DNA of 64,000 nucleotides from Streptosporangium violaceochromogenes (GTDB lineage: Bacteria; Actinomycetota; Actinomycetes; Streptosporangiales; Streptosporangiaceae). The notes beneath the pieces are model-generated. The model ran no database searches, had not been told where the DNA came from, and was given only the letters and a program-made list of their open reading frames with translations. The stretch lies in assembly GCF_014654615.1 (NCBI RefSeq), contig NZ_BNBB01000023.1:1-64000 (forward strand), given 5' to 3'. Position numbers and translations under genes: made by a program. Positions 17,132-24,790 of the stretch are shown piece by piece (the first letter of the stretch is position 1; each line of letters starts with the position of its first letter).

Positions 17132-18397
17132 TCAGAGATCGGCAGCAGCCGCGGCACGAGTCCTTTCGTCCACCTCGAACTGCGGATATAGGTCCCGATA
17201 TGCATCGAGATAATCAACGATGTGCTGTCGGCCAGCTTCAGTGAGATGCCAGCGGTATTCCTTGACGAACGTGCCCTGGGCGTCCTCGACGCGAATCGGC
17301 TCGGCGTCGATATAGCCGCGACTGGCCGCCCTGTTCGGCCGGAACCCTGTCCCCAGGTAGAACCTGGCCTTCCCCCACAATCCGGCTTCCGGCAACCCAT
17401 CGGGCTCGGCTGAGGCGACCTTCAACAGGTTCTCCCACAACCACGCGGATAACAGATGCGCCGGGGTCCGAACCGGCGCTTGGGCGCCTAGTCCTGCCCG
17501 CACACATGCCCTACCTACCCGAGTCAATTCCACCAGCACGCGATTGACCGACCCCAGAGGGAACACTTCCACCTGATCCTCGGTCAGCGTGATCAGTCCG
17601 TGGCGTTTCAGCACAGCCAGGCTCGAGCCTGCACCTGGATCGAGCAGCCCCTGTTCCTTGAGCCGCAGCTGGATGTCGGTGTAGCCGGTGAAAGCAGGAT
17701 CGGCTTTGATGGTGAATGGCAGCTTACGCCAGACGCCGGCCGGTCCGGGATCACGCCCAGCCGCGTGCTCAGCGCGCGCGTGGGCCTCGGCTTCTTGGTC
17801 CTGATGGAAGCAGGCCACCAGATAGGCCTGCTGCCGCTCGTTCAACGCCCGCCAGTCACGCAGCCCCTTTTCCGATGAAGCTACCGCCGTCTCGTCTTTC
17901 GCCCTCTTGACTGGTACCGCGTGAAACAGGTGCGCCTGCTGCGGAAAAGCCCGCAACCACGCCTGCCGAACAGCAGACGTCGACGTACCGTATATCTCAG
18001 CGAAACCTGTAACGACCTGTTCGAGGGATGCCCGGTCAGTCCACGCATGGACAACGATGCCGGACTCGACCGCCTGCAGCTTCCAGACCGTCACCTCTGG
18101 CACCCGTTTCATCAGCGCCCTGGCGGCGTCCCCACGATTCAGCCCAGCAAACCGACGCAAGTCCGTAAGGGTCTCCTCCTCGCGGGGAACACCTGTCAAC
18201 GCTTGCGCCGAAGTCCCGAGTACCTCAGCCAGTCTCTTCAACCGCGCCGGTGAGGGTGAGTGCCTGCCCTGCTCGTAGTAGATGATCTGCCGCGCCGAGA
18301 CCCCCACTGCAGCCGCCAAACCCGACACCGTCAGCCTGGCGTTCACCCTGAGCAGGGACAACACGCCAGGCGCGAAGGGCTCAGGCTGACGAGACAT
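17132..18397 (-). CDS. XRE-family regulator heading the pPIWI_RE operon
   Basis: A 421-residue protein with an N-terminal helix-turn-helix (LTVSGLAAAVGVSARQIIYYEQG, broken here as LTVSGLAAAVGVSARQ plus IIYYEQG) and a second HTH-like stretch around LRRFAGLNRGDAARALMKRVPE. The long C-terminal part includes LNERQQAYLVACFHQDQ and ends with winged-helix-like WHLTEAGRQHIVDYLDAYRDLYP. ATG 18397 is chosen because a perfect TATAAT lies 6 bp upstream, giving a leaderless transcript, and the HTH starts soon after. It is the first gene of the operon, so it probably senses infection or represses the operon. The C-terminal wing may bind DNA as well. Confidence 0.75.
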   Translation of the reverse strand: MSRQPEPFAPGVLSLLRVNARLTVSGLAAAVGVSARQIIYYEQGRHSPSPARLKRLAEVLGTSAQALTGVPREEETLTDLRRFAGLNRGDAARALMKRVPEVTVWKLQAVESGIVVHAWTDRASLEQVVTGFAEIYGTSTSAVRQAWLRAFPQQAHLFHAVPVKRAKDETAVASSEKGLRDWRALNERQQAYLVACFHQDQEAEAHARAEHAAGRDPGPAGVWRKLPFTIKADPAFTGYTDIQLRLKEQGLLDPGAGSSLAVLKRHGLITLTEDQVEVFPLGSVNRVLVELTRVGRACVRAGLGAQAPVRTPAHLLSAWLWENLLKVASAEPDGLPEAGLWGKARFYLGTGFRPNRAASRGYIDAEPIRVEDAQGTFVKEYRWHLTEAGRQHIVDYLDAYRDLYPQFEVDERTRAAAAADL

Positions 18398-18403
18398 GTG
18401 GCC

Positions 18404-18409
18404 ATTATA
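18404..18409 (-). promoter_or_regulatory. Consensus -10 box, leaderless promoter
   Basis: TATAAT on the minus strand ends 6 bp before ATG 18397, so transcription should begin at or next to the start codon. No good -35 hexamer is seen at 17 bp (GTGGCC), which may mean an activator is needed. The remaining divergent space to 18832 (about 420 bp) shows no further gene. Confidence 0.55.
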
Positions 18410-18832
18410 AACTTCACTCCACCGAAGGCCACACACCATCGATCATTTGTTCGATTCCCTCGTGAATACCTTCTGAAACAAGCCGCTAGCAGCTCATTGA
18501 AGTCGCCCAAACGACTCGAAGCTGATGTCGCGCCCGGGCCGTGTCGCCAACAACGGCAACATCTATCTCGGGCGGGCCATAGCCCGGCTACCGGTAAACG
18601 CAAAACGTTAGAGCTCGTTGCCTTGCGTAACTGACATGTCGGACCGAAGGGATGTAAGTGCTCTTTGCGTGTTTTGTGCACTTCATCCTTCCGCGTGTCG
18701 GACAAAGCGTGAGCGTTCGACCGCATAGACGTTCTACGATGTTGCGCCTGGGGTTCGAGTGGCTGTCGCCGAGATTAACGGTGATCGCGAAACCTCTCCC
18801 TCTCCCTCTTCCGCGATCGGAGTTCACAGCGC

Positions 18833-20665
18833 GTGTTGCTTACCGACTTCTCCGTCAGAGGGTTTCGCTCCCTGCTGCGACTAGACGGCATCCCCGTCAG
18901 CAAGCCGACGATCCTGGCAGGCCCCAACGACGGCGGAAAGAGCGCGATCCTCGCGGCCTTGAGCTACCTGCTCGGCCGATGGCCCCTGGAGGATGACGAC
19001 CGCACCTACCTGTTGTCGTCTGATTCGCTGTCGCGCTGCGAGGAGACCGAGGTCGAAGGCGTGTTCACGCTCGACGAGTGGGAGCAGCAGACATTTGGTC
19101 TCAAGGCCACCGTACGACTGCGACGCTCGGCGGGCGCTGACCTTATCTCACGCCTGGAGTGCTGGCTGCCGGTTCCGCAAGACGAGCGCCTGCGCGACCT
19201 GTCCTCGTACAAGGTGCCGGAACTCAAGGAACTGGCCAAGGAGTTCGGTCTGCCCGCGTCCGGCACCAGGGCGAAGATCGAGCAGTCCCTGCGTGAGTAC
19301 GCGGCGCTCCACTCCGGGCCTGAAGGATGGGTGCAGGCTCCTCCAGGACTGGAAACCCGCATGCCTACCGTGCTGGCTTTCGGTGGACGATCTTCTGAGC
19401 CCAACGAGGCGGTGCGCTCGGTATTGCAGAGCTGCTTCCAGACGCACCTGGCCGATGAAAACCTGCAGGGGCGCCTGCGCGAGATACAGGCACAGGTGAA
19501 GGAGAATCTGCAGGCGGACGCCAAGTCGTTGTGCGAGCACATCCTGAGCCGTTGCCCTGACCTCAAAGAGGTGTTCGTCGAGCCCGAGGTCTCCTTCACG
19601 CAAGGATTGAAAGCCGCTCCGCTGCGTATTGCCCGCGCTTCGGGAGAGCATGTGGGCTTGGAGCGCTCCGGGCAGGGCAGCACCCGAAGGATCTCGCTGG
19701 CGATCTGGGAATGGACGAGCGAGTTTCTCCAGGCTGAGGAGGAAGTCGCTGCCGAGGTCACGGACACGACGGAGGAGCCTGTTCCCTCGCGACCTCAGAT
19801 GATCATTGTTTACGATGAGCCTGACACACACCTCGACTACGGGTATCAGCGCAAGATCATGCAGCTGATCAGGGAGCAGAGCGCGCTACCTCACGTGGGC
19901 GTCATAGTGGCCACGCACTCCATGAACCTTATCGACGGTGTCGACATCGCCGACGTGGTCAACCTCAAGCTGGACGACGCAGGCCGGACCGTCATGGAAC
20001 GGCTTGGCATCGACGAGCACGGCGCCATCGACCGGCACCTGCGCCATTTGGCGGCGTCGCTGGGGCTGCGTAACTCGGTACTGCTGCACGAGCGCGTCTT
20101 CCTCGCCGTCGAAGGCTCCTCGGAGCAGCAGGCTATTCCGGTGCTGTTTCGCCTGTCGGAGGGGATCTCCCTACAAGCGGCCGGCATCGCCTTGTGGGCG
20201 TGCAGCAACAACGAGGGTGCCCTGCACCTGGCCAGCTACCTGGTCGAGCATCAGCGATCGGTCATGCTCATGATCGACGCCGACAGCAGGAATCTGTCGA
20301 TCTTCAAATCAGAGCGGCTACGAAAGCGTTTCGGGCAAGCCCACGACGACATCGTTAAGCTCCTCGGTGAGCCCCAGCAGCTGAACGAGTTCGAAGAACT
20401 CTTCGGCGATGAAATGTGGGCCGAAGTCGCCAACACCATTTGGCCCAAGATATCAGGCCAGTGGCATGCCGAAGATTTCAAAACCCTTCGTGGGAACGGC
20501 AAATTCAGCAAGGATGTTCAAGAACTGCTGCGGCGGGAAAGCGAGATGGCCCCCGGCGGCAAGCCAGAAATGATGTACCTCCTGGCCTCATCGCTCACCA
20601 GTCCCGAGCAGGTGCCTACCCAGCTCAGAGAAGTATTCACAGAGCTCAGGCGACAAGCGGGGTAG
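18833..20665 (+). CDS. OLD-family ATPase/TOPRIM nuclease with SAP-like insert
   Basis: A 610-residue overcoming-lysogenization-defect nuclease. The ABC-type ATPase has Walker A GPNDGGKS (30-37), the signature-like RSGQGSTRR (278-286), Walker B IIVYDEPD (324-331) and a switch His (ATHS, H362). The C-terminal TOPRIM domain has VEGSSEQQ (E427) and IDADS (D482, D484). Residues about 125-156, YKVPELKELAKEFGLPASGT and the following helix, read as a SAP motif, a DNA-binding helix-loop-helix that I do not know as a usual part of OLD proteins. No UvrD-like GajB partner follows, so this is a stand-alone (class 1-like) OLD. It is divergent from the pPIWI_RE operon. GTG 18833 fits the family N-terminus (MLLTDFSVRGFRS). 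Confidence 0.88.
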   Translation: MLLTDFSVRGFRSLLRLDGIPVSKPTILAGPNDGGKSAILAALSYLLGRWPLEDDDRTYLLSSDSLSRCEETEVEGVFTLDEWEQQTFGLKATVRLRRSAGADLISRLECWLPVPQDERLRDLSSYKVPELKELAKEFGLPASGTRAKIEQSLREYAALHSGPEGWVQAPPGLETRMPTVLAFGGRSSEPNEAVRSVLQSCFQTHLADENLQGRLREIQAQVKENLQADAKSLCEHILSRCPDLKEVFVEPEVSFTQGLKAAPLRIARASGEHVGLERSGQGSTRRISLAIWEWTSEFLQAEEEVAAEVTDTTEEPVPSRPQMIIVYDEPDTHLDYGYQRKIMQLIREQSALPHVGVIVATHSMNLIDGVDIADVVNLKLDDAGRTVMERLGIDEHGAIDRHLRHLAASLGLRNSVLLHERVFLAVEGSSEQQAIPVLFRLSEGISLQAAGIALWACSNNEGALHLASYLVEHQRSVMLMIDADSRNLSIFKSERLRKRFGQAHDDIVKLLGEPQQLNEFEELFGDEMWAEVANTIWPKISGQWHAEDFKTLRGNGKFSKDVQELLRRESEMAPGGKPEMMYLLASSLTSPEQVPTQLREVFTELRRQAG

Positions 20666-20867
20666 CACGGGCACCGGGATCCGCACGCCGGTTTCGGCGT
20701 GCTCTCATGCGCTCCTTGCGCTGATCGGATGTGGGTTCCGCCCAGCGGTGCCAGCCGACAGGCGGCTTCCACCGCTGGGCGTGCTCGCGCTCCTCAACGC
20801 CACACCAGCGGCAGCCGTTGGGCGAAGGCAAGGACTGACGATCGAAGTCTGGAACGTCGTGGGACAT
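20646..20867 (-). CDS. Small Cys/His protein of unknown role
   Basis: A 73-residue protein from ATG 20867, 6 bp after GGGGAGG. It contains CRWCGVEEREHAQRW, which may be a small metal site, and a very basic C-terminus (RKERMRARRNRR). Such short CxxCG...H proteins are common on actinobacterial mobile elements. It converges with and overlaps the last 20 bp of the OLD gene. Function unknown. Confidence 0.5.
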   Translation of the reverse strand: MSHDVPDFDRQSLPSPNGCRWCGVEEREHAQRWKPPVGWHRWAEPTSDQRKERMRARRNRRADPGARATPLVA

Positions 20868-20921
20868 CGCACCTCCCCTTCTCAACCAGATTATTCCTGG
20901 TCCTACTGACATTTCCCTGGC

Positions 20922-21210
20922 TTAGCCGCTGCATGCAGGAGAGGGCGAAGTGCTACAGCCCGACGCCGCGTAGGGGTTGTCGTTCCATTTGTCGACTTGG
21001 CGGAGGTAGTCAGCGATGACGAGTGAGCCGTCGATCCAGCGGGCGTGGGCGGTGATTCCGGACGTGGAAGTGCCTGCTCTTGCGGCGGAGGTGGCGCCGC
21101 CTGTTCGGAGGCCGTGGGCAGCGTAGGTGTCGAGGTGGTCGAGGCTGGCCAGCGTGGCGGCGCTGTTGACGATGAGGTTGATGCGCGGCGGGCTGGGGCG
21201 TCGCCCGATG
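20922..21210 (-). pseudogene. Tyrosine integrase, C-terminal remnant
   Basis: Translating the minus strand in the frame that ends at TAA 20922-20924 gives the end of a phage-type integrase: AAHGLRTGGATSAARAGTST with the HxxR motif, ITAHARWIDGS with the H/W position, and ADYLRQVDKWNDNPY with the nucleophile Tyr. The part upstream loses similarity near 21,210 and no N-terminus is present, so only about 90 residues survive. It marks this stretch as a scar of an integrated element. No standard gene caller would find it because it lacks a start. Confidence 0.6.
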
Positions 21211-21365
21211 CCCTGCCCTGCGTTGAGACCGGTTCTGCTTCAGCCGGAGCGTTTCCGGCAGCTACCACGCTTGCCACACGGGTAAACCCCACTTTTCCAG
21301 GGCCCTAAGCTCGCTCCGATGCGGTGGCACCACAGATTGCCATGAGTACGTGAAGAAAGATGCGT

Positions 21366-21620
21366 TTACCCGTTGGGGGAAGCGCCGCGCAGAGTGAACA
21401 ACTCCTTGATTGGGACGTTAAGGGCGTCGGCGATCTGGAAGACGCTGTCCAGTCGAGGGCTGTACATGCCGTTCTCGATGCGGTTGATGGTTTTGCGGTC
21501 GACTTCGGCGAGTTCTCCGAGTCTTTCCTGGCTGAGTCCTTGACCTTCCCGTACGTCGCGCAGTCGCAGACCGAACTGTCTACGCAGCTCAGCGAGGCGT
21601 GGCGGGATCGGGGCGGACAC
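21366..21620 (-). CDS. XRE-family regulator (SinR/Cro-like)
   Basis: An 84-residue single-domain repressor. The HTH is RLRDVREGQGLSQERLGELA with the recognition helix VDRKTINRIENGMYSP, followed by DSVFQIADALNVPIKELF, the standard HTH_3 plan. The start is GTG 21620 after a GGTAGGT ribosome site. It is divergent from the gene at 21764, with a palindrome between them at 21655-21672, so it probably represses itself and its neighbour. Confidence 0.85.
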   Translation of the reverse strand: MSAPIPPRLAELRRQFGLRLRDVREGQGLSQERLGELAEVDRKTINRIENGMYSPRLDSVFQIADALNVPIKELFTLRGASPNG

Positions 21621-21654
21621 CTACCCAAGGTGGCGTGCATGATCCTCCAAGGTC

Positions 21655-21672
21655 TGTACCAAGTTTGGTACA
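21655..21672. promoter_or_regulatory. Palindromic operator in divergent promoter region
   Basis: TGTACCAA-GT-TTGGTACA is a perfect inverted repeat with 8-bp arms and a 2-bp spacer. It sits 35 bp before the XRE start on one side and 92 bp before the gene at 21764 on the other. The flanking sequences give TATAAC on the plus strand (from 21673) and TTATAT on the minus strand as -10 candidates, so a bound repressor would block both promoters. Confidence 0.6.
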
Positions 21673-21763
21673 TATAACGGAGGGTGATCAGCGTCTACTC
21701 CTGAGAAGCCGAGAAGCTGGCGGCGACCCCTTTGCTCACCTCGGCAAACCTGAAGAGGCAACG

Positions 21764-23125
21764 ATGATCACAACGGAGTCGCGTCGTCCCGTACGCACGA
21801 TCGCCCTGCCGCGCCGCAACCACCACGGTGGCCACTCCCCCACCTGGCTGCTGGTCCAAGCCGCCCAACTGTCCTGGGAGATCAACTCCATCCTGTCCCT
21901 CATCCACGGCGCGCGTCTCAACCTCACCGAAGAACTGTCTATCCAGTACGAGGCGACCCAGGCGCTGATCAACGCCGCGCACGCCGGCGTCATCGTCGAA
22001 TCTCGCCTCCCGCTGGCTCCCTCTTGGAGCAGCGGAGTGCCGCGCCCGCGCTCGGTGTTCGCCCAAGCCCGCGAGGCCGGTAGCGATCCGCAGGCGGTCA
22101 TCCCGGAGATGTACGCCCCCGCCAAACCCGACATCCCCGCCGAACACCTGCAGGCACTGAGCGAGGCCTCCCGCCCCGACCTCTTCCCGCACGCCCAGTG
22201 CTCCGGCGTCAACCTCAAAGGCGCGCGCTGCGCCAAGCGCATCTTCACCGGCATCGGCGCCGAGCACTGCCACGTGCATCTGACCACCACCGAACAACAG
22301 CGTCGCGAACAGCTGCGCGCGGCCCGTGACAAGGTCCGCCAGGCCGAAGAAGACGCGATCGAGTGCCAGCGGGTGACTTTGGCCCACGACTGGATCGACC
22401 GCTACGGCCGGCGCCCCCACCGGGTGGAGCTGCCCACGCTGCCTTCGCGTCCGCACCAGATCACCATCACCCACCCTGATGTTTCGCGGCCGACAGATAC
22501 GCCTCATGTGGTCATCGGGGTGTACGAGACCGGCTGGCTGACGATCTGCCCTCGCGCCGGTGAGATCATCAGAGCTTTCCTCGACGCCTCATACGCTTCG
22601 CCGCAGGAGATCGCTGCACACGCCGCAGCCCAGACCCCTGGACGATGGACCAATGGTGAGCAGTGGTTGACCTCCAGTGTCTGGGACGGTATTCAGCCCC
22701 CCTTGGACTACATACCGGCCGTCGGCGAGGTGCCCGAGCTGGATGAGTACCCCGGCATCCACACGTTGCGTCTGCAAATGATCGGCGATGAACGCAGTTG
22801 GGCCCGCTGGGACGGTGGGTTCTCCGCCCTGGTTCAGGCGTGCGGCTACTCAGAGGTGAACACCATGGCGGATCTCCTGGCGTTCTGGCAGCACGTGGGC
22901 ATCTTGGCTCAGACCCAGAGCGCGAACACCAGCCCGTGCACCGAGCCTCAGCTGATGATCGGGACAACGGTGCGCTCACCCTGGCGGGTCCTGCACGCGG
23001 CGGGGCTCCCCGAGGTTCCGGACGCGCTGCTACGAGCGGTGCGCTTCCTGACCGAATTGGCCACCCCGTGGGATCGTGAGATTTCTCCGGGCGAAGTCCT
23101 CGACCTGACCCGTATCGCCATATAA
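21764..23125 (+). CDS. Unknown protein with Cys/His-rich motif
   Basis: A 453-residue protein from ATG 21764, preceded by GAAGAGG. I do not recognise the family. Residues about 140-175 contain CSGVNLKGARCAKRIF followed by HCHVH, which looks like a zinc-binding knuckle. A charged helix follows (TTEQQRREQLRAARDKVRQA). Later stretches (GWLTICPRAGEIIRAFLDA, ERSWARWDGGFSALVQACGY) read as a folded alpha/beta domain. Regulation by the XRE gene opposite is likely from the shared palindrome. The pair looks like cargo of a mobile element; toxin or defence roles are possible but unsupported. Confidence 0.6.
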   Translation: MITTESRRPVRTIALPRRNHHGGHSPTWLLVQAAQLSWEINSILSLIHGARLNLTEELSIQYEATQALINAAHAGVIVESRLPLAPSWSSGVPRPRSVFAQAREAGSDPQAVIPEMYAPAKPDIPAEHLQALSEASRPDLFPHAQCSGVNLKGARCAKRIFTGIGAEHCHVHLTTTEQQRREQLRAARDKVRQAEEDAIECQRVTLAHDWIDRYGRRPHRVELPTLPSRPHQITITHPDVSRPTDTPHVVIGVYETGWLTICPRAGEIIRAFLDASYASPQEIAAHAAAQTPGRWTNGEQWLTSSVWDGIQPPLDYIPAVGEVPELDEYPGIHTLRLQMIGDERSWARWDGGFSALVQACGYSEVNTMADLLAFWQHVGILAQTQSANTSPCTEPQLMIGTTVRSPWRVLHAAGLPEVPDALLRAVRFLTELATPWDREISPGEVLDLTRIAI

Positions 23126-23624
23126 AGCGAACTATGGGCATGGAAGTTTCTCCGATTAATCAAATAGTACTTAAATATAATCACGCCCGATAAACAGTAT
23201 ATGGGTAATTATTCACAAACGTGAAGTGCTCCAGACTGCTATGCATTAGCCGTCGGCCAACCCGTCTGTACATGGATTACTCGTTACAACATCTGAAACA
23301 CGCACCTCGCCCTGGGATGCTTTAGCCCATCACACGCGAACAGCAGTTCGATAAAGCGCTGCTCGCTACATAACAGTCGGCGTCTGCGCTTCGGAGTGTC
23401 CCCGTTGTGAGATTGCCCCAGGGAACAAGCCGACGGCGACACCGCATCATGCCTTGAGCCAGCTGCAAACCCAGCCGTCAGGCTTTGCGGCCAGGATGTT
23501 GTGGATCTGTCTTCACTAGCGTTCCATTGCCCCTTAGAGTTCATCGCACAGGCAAAGTGTGACCATTCGCAGTCAGCGGCTTTGCAAGCCTGACGTGGTG
23601 GCGGACGCCGGATCGGAGGCGGGT
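23126..23624. other. AT-richer intergenic stretch, no gene seen
   Basis: About 500 bp with markedly lower GC in its first 100 bp (for example TAGTACTTAAATATAATC near 23,165). No frame carries recognisable protein motifs. It may hold promoters or a recombination joint between the XRE/unknown pair and the next module. Confidence 0.4.
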
Positions 23625-24128
23625 ATGGCATCGCTGTTGGAACGTTTGGCCGCGGATGAGGCCGCGACCCGACAGCGGCTCACCGATTTGCGGGAGCAGG
23701 TGACAGCCTTAGAAGAGCGGCTCTCCGAGCTGCTTATCGCTCAGAAGGTAGTCGCGCCGCTGCTGACGCAAGGGTCGGCTGCAGAGGGTGCAGCACAGGA
23801 TCAATCTGATCAAGAGAAACCGTCTACCCCGCCTGAGGCAGACGCAGAGCCAGCCGGACCGCTAGCTGATGCACTGCTGGAGTTACCTGAGGTCGACAGG
23901 CGAGTGGTGTTGGCGATGGCTAGCGCGGGTCGGCCGTTGCGAGCCAGAGAGGTCGCGCAGGCGCTGGGTGAACCGGACGTCCGTGGTCGAGTAGAGACCA
24001 CACGTGCGAGGCTCAAGCGACTGGTGACCGCAGGCTGGCTGGCCGAAACCGAGCCAGGGCTGTTTTCGATCGTTACTGAAGTCAACGGGCACACCATGAA
24101 GGGAGCCGCCGACACCGACAAAGGCTGA
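23625..24128 (+). CDS. Coiled-coil plus winged-helix protein
   Basis: A 167-residue protein from ATG 23625 after GGAGGCGGGT. The N-terminus is a coiled coil (RLAADEAATRQRLTDLREQV, then LEERLSELLIAQ), followed by an acidic low-complexity linker. The C-terminal winged helix has RPLRAREVAQALGEPD, RARLKRLVTAGWL and AETEPGLFSIV. It resembles small regulators that accompany actinobacterial transposon-like sets. Two strong hairpins follow, so it forms its own transcription unit. Confidence 0.7.
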   Translation: MASLLERLAADEAATRQRLTDLREQVTALEERLSELLIAQKVVAPLLTQGSAAEGAAQDQSDQEKPSTPPEADAEPAGPLADALLELPEVDRRVVLAMASAGRPLRAREVAQALGEPDVRGRVETTRARLKRLVTAGWLAETEPGLFSIVTEVNGHTMKGAADTDKG

Positions 24129-24190
24129 AATAGCCGGGGCAAGAGGTGGCAAGCAGGAAGTGCCGACTGCGTCCGGGCTTAAATAAGGGT

Positions 24191-24220
24191 GGTGCCGCCG
24201 AGTTGCACCTCGGCGGCACC
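24191..24220 (+). terminator. Hairpin terminator after winged-helix gene
   Basis: GGTGCCGCCGAG at 24191-24202 pairs perfectly with CTCGGCGGCACC at 24209-24220 around a 6-nt loop. It lies about 60 bp downstream of the stop at 24128. No T-run follows, as is usual in high-GC actinobacteria. Confidence 0.7.
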
Positions 24221-24319
24221 GGTTGCGTGAGTGCCCCCATAGGTAAACAGAGGTGGCTCCGCGTTTCCGAGCGTAATGCAGCGCGCGTTCGTTCGGGGCC
24301 GTCGAGCCGTAATTCGCTC

Positions 24320-24353
24320 TGCCCTCCCGCGATCTGATGATCGCGGGAGGGCA
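24320..24353. terminator. Bidirectional 15-bp hairpin between convergent genes
   Basis: TGCCCTCCCGCGATC at 24320-24334 pairs perfectly with GATCGCGGGAGGGCA at 24339-24353 around TGAT. It lies between the rightward gene ending at 24128 and the leftward gene ending at 24407, so it can serve both. Confidence 0.75.
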
Positions 24354-24406
24354 AGGACGAGGAAGGAACGGCAGTGCCCCCGACACGCCAAGCAGGACCG
24401 CGACCA

Positions 24407-24718
24407 TCAAACGGAACCGTCACCGTTCGGTCCGGGCCACAACGACTTCCCTACAGCACGCCCGAGGCGAGCGACGGTGGCTACGTCCGGCCAACTGCGC
24501 CCGGCCAGCAGGTCAGCGATGGCTTGTCGATTGACCTCGGAAGTGGTGGCGAGCCGGCGCAGGCTCAGATGCTGGGCGTCGATGGCAACGGCCAGGTGAC
24601 GGGCGATGTGTTGAACGGTCTCGGCGGCGACGTGCCCGGACAGGTCCGCGTTGGGCCAGGCGTCCGGATCATCGGCCAGTTCCCGTGGCGCCCGGGCACG
24701 AGCTTGCCCTCCGACCAT
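24407..24718 (-). CDS. Small HTH regulator
   Basis: A 103-residue protein from ATG 24718 with AGGAGA about 8 bp upstream. The core is an XRE-type HTH: LSLRRLATTSEVNRQAIADL, then AGRSWPDVATVARLGRAVGKSLWP. The pattern LLAGRSWPD..TIARLE..LG..LWP is common in actinobacterial single-HTH proteins, often on mobile elements. It is divergent from the recombinase/transposase pair at 24791 with 72 bp between, so it probably controls it. Confidence 0.75.
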   Translation of the reverse strand: MVGGQARARAPRELADDPDAWPNADLSGHVAAETVQHIARHLAVAIDAQHLSLRRLATTSEVNRQAIADLLAGRSWPDVATVARLGRAVGKSLWPGPNGDGSV

Positions 24719-24790
24719 CGCGAAGTTCTCCTATCGGTCGATACCTTCAGAACCCAAGACGGCTGCTTGTCCAGCCGGTATGAGTGGTGC

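Noticed and set aside
18833..20665. Gabija system (GajA)
   Set aside because: No UvrD/PcrA-like GajB gene follows; the nuclease stands alone.
20903..21292. 129-codon minus-strand frame rich in Ser/Thr/Pro
   Set aside because: The neighbouring frame on the same strand encodes the recognisable integrase end, so this one is a shadow.
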